Shown here piece after piece: positions 57,001 through 64,000 of a stretch of 64,000 bases of DNA (position 1 is its first letter; each line of letters starts with the position of its first letter). A program made the position numbers and the translations under genes. The notes under the pieces are model-generated. The model saw nothing but the letters and a program-made list of their open reading frames with translations. It did not search any database and was not told where the DNA came from. The stretch spans positions 620,001 through 684,000 of the forward strand of contig NC_079234.1 of NCBI RefSeq assembly GCF_028502605.1. The letters are read 5' to 3'. The DNA is from Trichoderma breve (lineage: Eukaryota; Ascomycota; Sordariomycetes; Hypocreales; Hypocreaceae).

Positions 57001-59443
57001 AACTGAAATAGGAGAAGCAAGAGCATGCAATGAACAAATGGGCGTCGATGTCGCGAATCGAAAAGGTGGAGGTAAGATGCTGCTGGATTCGACTAGATAC
57101 CAAATATTCTTTAATCGAAAAGTGAGCCAAGCGGACGGTCTCTTGATTCTCAACGATGAGGCCAGAGAAATACATTAACACGTCCCGTGGAGTAAAAAGA
57201 CGCTCCGTACTGTCGATAATAAAAGCATCATCTGGATGCATGATGAAGATCTCAGCTAGCTCATCTACCGTCAATGGTTGCATCGAGAACGCGAGCCATT
57301 TGAGAGAATTCGCCACTGATTTCCTGTAACGATCGTCTATTCCCTGAAGCATTCTATCGTATGTTTCATCCAGTCCTTTGGGAAGATCCTCTAATGCTCG
57401 ACGAATATCTCTAGGAGACCTAAGCTTCTGTAGAGCTTCAAACTGGCAACGAATATACTGAAACCTTCCCTGTTATTAGCGCCGGCGTTGCTATACTCGC
57501 TCAATAGAAGACATACATCCCATCTGACTTTTCAATCAGAGCTTTTCTAACCTCAGCCTTAATAAGGATTGGCCAAGAGCTATACTTGGCGTTTGTTAGA
57601 GTTGAGTCTATATATTCGCCAATATCGCGTTCGATCTCTTTCAAGTGAGAGGTTATATCAAGAGGTTCTCTACCCGGCTTAGAAAATTGGTCACGGAGCG
57701 AGACATCGATGTCAGACTCCTTGCGACTAGTACAGAACATATGAAGATTGTTGAGGTTAGAATCGAGGATATAATGCAATATTTCGAGGAGTTCTTCTCG
57801 CTGCGTATTAATATTTGGACATTCATCCAGAGCATCGATGATGATATATACGTTAGTAAATCCGCGAAGGGTTGATATGAAGCTATTCTGGAGCTCCTCT
57901 GTCGACGGCCGCATGCCCTTTTTCTTATATTCACCCAAATCATTGACCGTATCAGGTATGTTAGGTCGGTGACAGCAGACTTGCTTGATAAGGGACGCTA
58001 GCATCCCGTCGCTTTCTTGCCTTGTTGTATCGCTAAAGGTAAAATAGAAATAGACAACTGCGGTAGAGGCGTCGTCTTTAAACTCCCTTTGGAGGTGATG
58101 TATAACAGAGGAGCTTAGCACTGATTTGCCACATCCAGCTAATAATTGTCAGACGGCCGATCTCGGTATTGCGCAATACAAACAAAGTAAATATCAAGTT
58201 AAACGAGGAAAACGAGGAATTTAAACTTACCTTTCCCATGAAGCCATAGAAAAGAAGAAGGGCTTTGTACCCAAGATGCAAATTCTGCATTCTCTTTAAT
58301 TAGCCATTCACTCGTCCCAGCCTTATGTCTTTTGCGAGCGGCGTTATACATGTCCGATGGGTCTATGTCGCATAACCAGTCAAGCAATTCTTGCTGGTTT
58401 CGGTCCCGATTGGCGTTCTCCACTGCCTCTCGCAGACTTGAGATATTGGCACCAATGGTTTTCATGTTAAGTATAGTCCCTTGATACCGTCTCTCAGATG
58501 CAGCAGATTCGTCATCATATCGTTGATCGCGCCAAATCTTATCGATGGCGGCCATTTGGGTTTCTTGCCGGCGTATGTCTTCAACTAAACCGTTCCAGTC
58601 ATTCTTCTGAGAGAAGTCGCTAACAAGACGAGAGGCTTTGCTTTGAGTATAATAGCAATAGCAATGTATCTGGAATCTCAGTATCTGCTGGTATAAGTTC
58701 TCTAGCGCGGACTTATATTTTGAATGTGCCTCTAGAAATGGTTCATCGACTTTGTTCTGACCTTCGTATCGCCGCTGATAGAGATCTTCCCTCATACGGC
58801 CCTGAATAATAAGTGATAAGACGTATTTGAACTCGTTTGCGAGAGACACCGCTTGATTGCTAGGCGTTAAACAAATCTGAAGTCGTTTAGTAACTCTTAT
58901 AAAGATGCTTATGCATAGAATATTACGCACTGACAGCAGCACGCTTATACCAACGCAGGCAAGCGAAGCATAAGGGTTTGGAACAACAGTGGCTGTAATC
59001 GAGTCGTTAGCCATCTTAATGACTCTCAGAACAGATTCAACCGTCTCAGCTGGTCGAATCTCAGAGCCCAGAAACATAAACTTCCAGGCATCTTTCTGGA
59101 CCTGCTCCATCTTTTGGTGCAATAGCCGGCCCATCCAATTTTGTCTATCTTCTTTGGTATCTGGTACAGGATCCAATGCGGCATCCGAGCTATTTTGGAG
59201 TTTGGTCTCATATTCGTCGATTAGTTGTTTATTTTCCTTGCGTAGCTTCTCGTATGCTGAGTTCCACAATTCCACTATTGGCGTATTTTGGTATTCGTCA
59301 TCAGGACTCAATGAGGACGTGTCAGATGTTGAGGGCTGCGCTGGAGCATTGGAGGACCCGATAGGATTAGGATTTGGAAAAGCAGAATCTGATGCAATAT
59401 ATAAGTTATTTGGATCTAGTAAGAGGCATATCAAAACCTCCAA
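54047..59443 (-). CDS. NACHT-ankyrin NLR (NOD-like receptor)
   Basis: Large fungal STAND/NLR protein, about 1,700 residues, of the type acting in heterokaryon incompatibility or non-self response. The N-terminal NWD NACHT-helper domain (TPIVELWNSAYEKLRKENKQ) lies at 59.3-58.3 kb. The P-loop GKAGCGKSVLSSS forms across an intron (about 58235-58140), and Walker B is VYIIIDALDECP near 57840. The winged helix follows after another intron at about 57517-57466 (KWLAFSMQPLTVDELAEIF). From about 56.6 kb to the stop run some twenty or more ankyrin repeats; four or five units at 55.0-55.4 kb are nearly identical. The 5' end is uncertain: ATG 59443 opens this frame, while an upstream frame from 59597 or 59654 would need a 34-base intron, too short for normal splicing. 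Confidence 0.85.
54990..55410. repeat. High-identity ankyrin-coding tandem repeats (~99-base period)
   Basis: Within the NLR gene, successive 33-codon units share NAEGG(N/E)YGTALQAACVH followed by a variable 5-6 residues and LLLD(R/Y/H)GA(N/D)V. Differences cluster at the same few positions, as in the hypervariable repeat arrays of fungal allorecognition genes. Confidence 0.8.
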
Positions 59444-60730
59444 TCTTACTGATCAAGGGACTGGGTTCTGGTGTGCCTCCATTGTCGTGGGCTTGCTGAT
59501 CAGCTCTGTCTTTTTTTCTGCCAAACATGGATAGCCTTGATTTGGACTTCGCATTTTTATCCTTGGGCCTTTTGTGGTTAAACATCCTATCCATAGCGTT
59601 GGGCTTTATCTGTGTCGAGAGATCTAAAAATTGAGCGAAATTGTCGAATTGCACGAAGGAATAAAAGAGTAATTAAATACTGGTGCCTAAACACATTCTG
59701 TCATAGCCTAATATGTCACTGTGATCCCAAGAGCCATTTGAGTGGTCGAGTTGAGCAGGGTATTGTAAAAGGCAGTGCTAGCTAGGCAGTTAGAATCGGC
59801 AGATCTTCTTGGTTTTATTAACGCAGTGGTACACCATTTCGCTCTATTTTAGAGCATGACCTAACTACCGATAATGTTGGTATCTATTCATTTGAGTTGT
59901 CGAGCTGTGTTCTCAATTGCCACATTTATCATTCGTAAGAAACACACAGGGTTCTTCCATTTTGGCCGGACTATTTTCCTATTCGCGTCATAGCGTATTC
60001 ATATATCTCACACGGCTCAATCATCATATCATCGCTTACCTTGCTCGAAGAGGCATATTATCACTTGTAGCTGAAAATAAGGTACCCTAAAATGATACCA
60101 ATCTGAGTCTTGTCCTCATTGATTAGACCTCTATCTACAAGAACCTATCTATGCATTGCGAACAGGCCGATACATAGTTCAGCCACTATTCGATCGGCGT
60201 CTTTCCATACGTCTGCACAAGTACCCGTAGGCTTACTGTGGCCAAGGCGATTGGACTATATTTTAATATGCTTTTGCGAATTTTCCTTATGCACGTTATC
60301 TTCCGCTTCTTGATAATAATTAATAAAGTGTGAGGTTGAGTTGCGAGTATTTGAAGCCGTTTACCCACATGCACTCATTCGCCGGAGCGGCGGTTGAGTC
60401 ATGCCGGGGATTCAACGTTCAGCGCCTAGCAAGCCATCAAAACATATGACCATCACGGCCAAGAGAAAAAAAGGTATTGTGGGCGAGGAGTAGATATTTC
60501 TGGACTATATATTATCTTGAATAGACTGCGAAGATGTGCATTTCAGAAGAACCAGACCCTACTCTGGACAGGTTGATAAGCGGTGCTAAGAATTATCCAC
60601 CATATGAAACTAGCTGGCTTTTCAACCTTCTGCTTCAATTCAGCAACATCATCACTGGATACAACTCTCATCATCACCGCTACATGATAAACGCCCTACA
60701 TAAAAGCAGACACTCTTCATAAGCCTTTCA
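59444..60730. other. Intergenic, NLR 5' region / hydrolase promoter
   Basis: Contains an open frame at 59406-59654 (minus) encoding a lysine-rich peptide (MFNHKRPKDKNAKSKSRLSM) that may be the true N-terminus of the NLR. The rest is AT-rich with no motif. Confidence 0.45.
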
Positions 60731-61726
60731 ATGGATAACCGACCAAAACCGCGGTTCGCCACTCCTTTACCGCAATCCCCTCGATCCGACGTGCTCGAGT
60801 GGAAATTCCCCAAACCGCACAGCCAGCTCGTCCTCACAGGCCGGTCCCGAGCTGCCTGGCACACATCATTCGTGATTCCCTCGCTCAATCTTCTACTAGA
60901 CGCCGGCCTCGTCGTCAACAATCAGCGTCCCAAGCACATCTTCTTGACACACGGCCACAGCGACCACACGCTGTTAGCGCCGGCATTCGTGAAGCGCGAT
61001 GATCCGCCCGATATTTTCTGTCCCATTGAGATGAGGACTGCCTTTGACAATTTCGTCCTCGCCAAGACGATACTCAATCTTGGAGGCGAGATTGGGCCTG
61101 AAGACGCAGATATACGAGGGCTTCCCATAGACGACCAAATAGTTGCGAGGAGCGAGGAATTGGGCCGGACTCCCTCTTCTACGGCTTTTCTCAACACGCA
61201 TCTCACTCACGGCTTACGTCCCGGCGATGTTGTGCCTCTCCGCCGCGCTCAGGGCATCACGGCCACGGCTTTTCATTGTGACCACCAAGTTCCCTGCCTA
61301 GGCTACGTCTTTAGCAAAACCACGCAGCGTCTCAAGCCCGAATTCGCCTCTTTGCCGGGTTCCGAACTTCAAGCACTGCGCAAGGCCGGCACTGAGCTCA
61401 CGGCTCCTCATACCACGCCTATATTTGCCTTCTTAGGCGATACGACAGCCCAGACGCTGGCTGATGAACCGTCATGGTTGAAAGAGGGTATTCCCGTCGT
61501 CATCACAGAGTGCAGCTTCCTCTACGAAGAACACGAAGCACAGGGAATAAAGACCAAACACACATCCTGGCGAGATCTAGAAAAAGTCATAAGAAAGTGG
61601 CCAAAGACGACCTTTGTCCTAACGCATTTCAGCATGCGGTACGATGACGCCGAAATCGCAAAATTCTTCAACGAGATGCCCGAACCGCCGGAAAACATGG
61701 TCGTGTGGGCAGATTTGGAATGCTGA
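60731..61726 (+). CDS. Metallo-beta-lactamase-fold hydrolase
   Basis: Single-exon gene of 331 residues. The protein has the metallo-hydrolase core: HIFLTHGHSDHTLLAP is the HxHxDH zinc motif at residues about 72-88, FHCDHQVPCLGYVF supplies a later histidine, IFAFLGDTTA an aspartate, and TFVLTHFSMRYDD the last histidine. The ATG at 60731 precedes the conserved WHTSFVIPSLNLLLDAG strand. The layout with a late HFS-R motif resembles the RNase Z (tRNase Z) branch of the superfamily, as seen in plant and fungal small homologues, but the flexible arm is not obvious, so nuclease activity is not assured. No link to the lactam cluster is evident. Confidence 0.82.
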   Translation: MDNRPKPRFATPLPQSPRSDVLEWKFPKPHSQLVLTGRSRAAWHTSFVIPSLNLLLDAGLVVNNQRPKHIFLTHGHSDHTLLAPAFVKRDDPPDIFCPIEMRTAFDNFVLAKTILNLGGEIGPEDADIRGLPIDDQIVARSEELGRTPSSTAFLNTHLTHGLRPGDVVPLRRAQGITATAFHCDHQVPCLGYVFSKTTQRLKPEFASLPGSELQALRKAGTELTAPHTTPIFAFLGDTTAQTLADEPSWLKEGIPVVITECSFLYEEHEAQGIKTKHTSWRDLEKVIRKWPKTTFVLTHFSMRYDDAEIAKFFNEMPEPPENMVVWADLEC

Positions 61727-62590
61727 GCGAGAGAGAGAGAGAGAGAGAAATCGTGTGGACGTCCTTGTGAGCTGGTAAGCGACAGACACCGCCAATTTCT
61801 TTGCACTGCCCGTTGGATGAGCTGTCACTGGTGTTACCGTGGATATTGCATCCCAAGTTACATGTTGGTGTGACCCTCAGATGGGGGGCTTGAGTGTGAG
61901 ATGAAATGTCCCAGGGGATGCGAGCAAGTGTCATATACACATACACCAAATCAACCCAACGAAGGAGAGGTTTGTTCACAAAGGATGATGATGAAGCACC
62001 GCTGAGTTAGAGCTACAGCGGACCTCTTCCGACTTACACAAATCAATCTATAAAAAGGAACAAGCACGCACCTCTTTTAGTTCCGGGTCATCGGGAATCC
62101 TAAAAAAGCATCTTCTGCTTCTTCTTCCACGGGTACACCAAAACCCTCACCTCTCACAAGGCCATCTATAAAAGGCAATTCTACGAAGCAAACATTTCTC
62201 GCAAATGGCACGTTCCAAGCTCCATCCATGAACCATGCAAAAATTTCGATTCACTTCATTATCCTCCGTCTCTTTCGAACCAGACTGGTTTGTCATACCT
62301 GCAGAGAGGCCGCCTTGTTTTTTTTTTTGATTCAGTTTGAACTCAAATACAGACGGTCAGCCTACTTTGCATCTTGCTTCTCCTGTTGATTCAGCCTGCA
62401 ACGAGATTCTCTTTCCTGATCCTTTCCAAGTCAAGAAGCTCCCTCATGAATGAAAGATACCCAGCTACTACCTCTACTTGCTACTCCATTTCATCCAAGC
62501 TTATCAACCTCAACACTGAGAATCCCAGCCAACAAATCACCAATCATCACCAGACATATACAAAAACAATCACAAATCACCACCGCCGCC
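61727..62590. other. Intergenic with GA microsatellite
   Basis: An AG/GA dinucleotide run (about 61729-61750) begins right after the hydrolase stop. A pyrimidine-rich and ACA-rich leader (62480-62590) precedes the next gene. Nothing else was recognised. Confidence 0.5.
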
Positions 62591-63013
62591 ATGTGCGTCC
62601 ACTTCCGGTCCTGGAACCGCTGCTCATCCTGCTTCCTCACCTTCAACCGCCGCTGCAACCGCGTCCCCTGCTGGAACGGCTCCCTCTCCCGCTGGCGGAT
62701 CCACCGCCACGGATTGTCCTGCCGCAGCGGCTGCTACGAGCGCGCAGACGACGAGGTCTACACGCACTTGTCCTGCGAATCATGCAACATGGAGGCAGCG
62801 GCAAACTGCGCCGAAGGCAAGGCGGATGTGATGGAGGCGCGGGTGCTGAGAGGGATGATGATGGGAAATAGAGCTACGGCTGGGACGATGAAGAGACGGG
62901 CGGATATTAGTGGTGTGTTTATGAGATTATGGTCATTTAGGGAGGTGTTGCGTGTACGTGGAAATAGCAAAAGGGGGAAGAGGCATCTTCGCATGAGGAT
63001 AAGGATGCTGTGA
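62591..63013 (+). CDS. Cysteine-rich small protein of unknown function
   Basis: A 140-residue protein from an ATG in a strong context (CCGCCGCCATGT). The N-terminal 70 residues hold ten cysteines and several Trp/Arg (MCVHFRSWNRCSSCFLTFNR, then CNRVPCWNG and CRSGCYERADDEVY), ending with CESCNMEAAANC. The C-terminal half is basic (KRGKRHLRMRIR). There is no signal peptide, so a cytosolic or nuclear metal-binding protein is more likely than an effector. The family was not identified; short fungal proteins with a similar conserved cysteine/tryptophan start are known as uncharacterised. The basic tail could extend past the real end if an intron was missed. Confidence 0.55.
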   Translation: MCVHFRSWNRCSSCFLTFNRRCNRVPCWNGSLSRWRIHRHGLSCRSGCYERADDEVYTHLSCESCNMEAAANCAEGKADVMEARVLRGMMMGNRATAGTMKRRADISGVFMRLWSFREVLRVRGNSKRGKRHLRMRIRML

Positions 63014-64000
63014 AGTCCAACATAGACCAAGCTTTTACAATAATATCTAGACTTTTTCAACCCTCCCACTCCCATCCCTTTACCCCCCTCTTCCTATTCT
63101 AATAAAACCTCATCGTGATTGAATCAAAATTTGTAACACCAAGCTCTAACCAAACCCTGCGCGTCTTCAATAAACAACAGCCACATGCGGCCTCCTGTTC
63201 CCCCCAAAACACGCCGTCACACAGAAACCGGGCCCTCGCAGAAATAACCGTTACCCAAGTATCGACACCGTTTTTCAAGGGCGGTCAGCTTTGCCGGGTA
63301 ATTTTTCCCTTTCTCCTCTACTTTGGTGTGTGTGTGGTAGGATGTGTGTATCATGTTGTGAGGGCGCTTTATGAAACCAAAGTACGGGGATGGTGGAGAT
63401 GAAATGATGAGAGGGACTAGTACAACGCTGTGGTACAAATATTCTGCCTGCTATTTTATTCTTTTGTGCGTTCTTCTCGTGGGTTACAGATGACGTTTGA
63501 GGCATTGCTTGAAGCTGTTTGATCAAGTCATATGGCCGGCCCAGCTACCCGGCATTCAACATACAAACATTGGCAAAGACCAGCACCATATCATGTGAAG
63601 CAGCGTTATTCTTGGCAGAGGATCGATCTAAGATTAAAATATGATATAGTTTCTAGAAGAAAATCCCTGCTAAAAACGAACATTGTCATTCTCTTTGCGT
63701 TTTGACCTTACAACGCCAACCTGAGAGACCAACATCGTCACATTCCATGTACCGTCTTCATCTCACCGCAGTCAACTTTTCTCTAAATTCAGAACATAAC
63801 ATGGTACCAATACCTGAACTCCAGTCTGGATAAACCTCGCGGCACGGGACTTCAACAAGCAAACCTCAATGTTACGAAATCTCCCATACAAATGAAGCAA
63901 AATCACCTCGGTATCAAATCCGTCCACGAATCTTGGCTGCAGGCCTCGGCATCTACGCACACAGCTAATAAACGATATGTCATCAATTCGTCGTAAATAT
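63014..64000. other. Terminal interval, no gene recognised
   Basis: Short open frames only, no family motif; presumed 3' region of the cysteine-rich gene and unknown DNA to the window edge. Confidence 0.45.

Overview
The window is chromosomal DNA of a filamentous ascomycete (Pezizomycotina, most likely a sordariomycete). The reasons are many short GT-AG introns with CTGAC/CTAAC branch sites, a few GC-AG introns, Zn2Cys6 regulators, a PTH11-type receptor, an OPT transporter, NACHT-ankyrin NLR genes and a duplication carrying RIP-like transitions. Nothing bacterial, viral or rRNA-like was seen. I recognised no tRNA, but a tRNA scan was not possible.

Layout. 1.3-2.8 kb: PTH11/rhodopsin-type seven-helix protein. 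2.8-6.7 kb: gene-poor. 6.7-9.7 kb: oligopeptide transporter. 10.5-12.9 kb: Zn2Cys6 factor. 13.0-14.5 kb: transaldolase-like protein. 15.6-16.7 kb: SDR oxidoreductase, then a 48-aa membrane micro-protein on the opposite strand. 17-22.7 kb: degenerate stretch with a minisatellite, a tandem array, a possible small lipidated protein, an NLR relic and a frameshifted purple acid phosphatase fragment. 22.9-24.4 kb: cAMP-receptor-like GPCR.

24.97-53.02 kb is the main feature: eleven neighbouring genes that look like one catabolic cluster. They are a biotin-dependent urea carboxylase-like (LamA-type) enzyme, an AtuA-like protein, a cyclase/formamidase-fold hydrolase, an aldehyde dehydrogenase, a Zn2Cys6 regulator, an ornithine-type aminotransferase, an MFS transporter, a LamB/YcsF protein, a secreted SMP-30-like hydrolase, a GABA-permease-like APC transporter and a zinc alcohol dehydrogenase. 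LamA and LamB types are the pair needed for 2-pyrrolidinone use in Aspergillus nidulans, and aminotransferase, dehydrogenase and permease functions fit the downstream omega-amino acid steps. I infer an extended lactam (or cyclic amide) utilisation cluster. The octamer TACATGTA occurs 21 times between 29.7 and 53.3 kb, mostly between genes, and only twice in the other 40 kb. It may be the operator of a cluster regulator. The LamB gene appears to contain a 3-nucleotide micro-exon.

54.0-59.5 kb: large NACHT-ankyrin NLR with near-identical repeats. 60.7-61.7 kb: metallo-beta-lactamase-fold hydrolase. 62.6-63.0 kb: cysteine-rich small protein of unknown function. The cluster is thus flanked by an NLR relic on one side and an apparently intact NLR on the other, as is typical of accessory regions.
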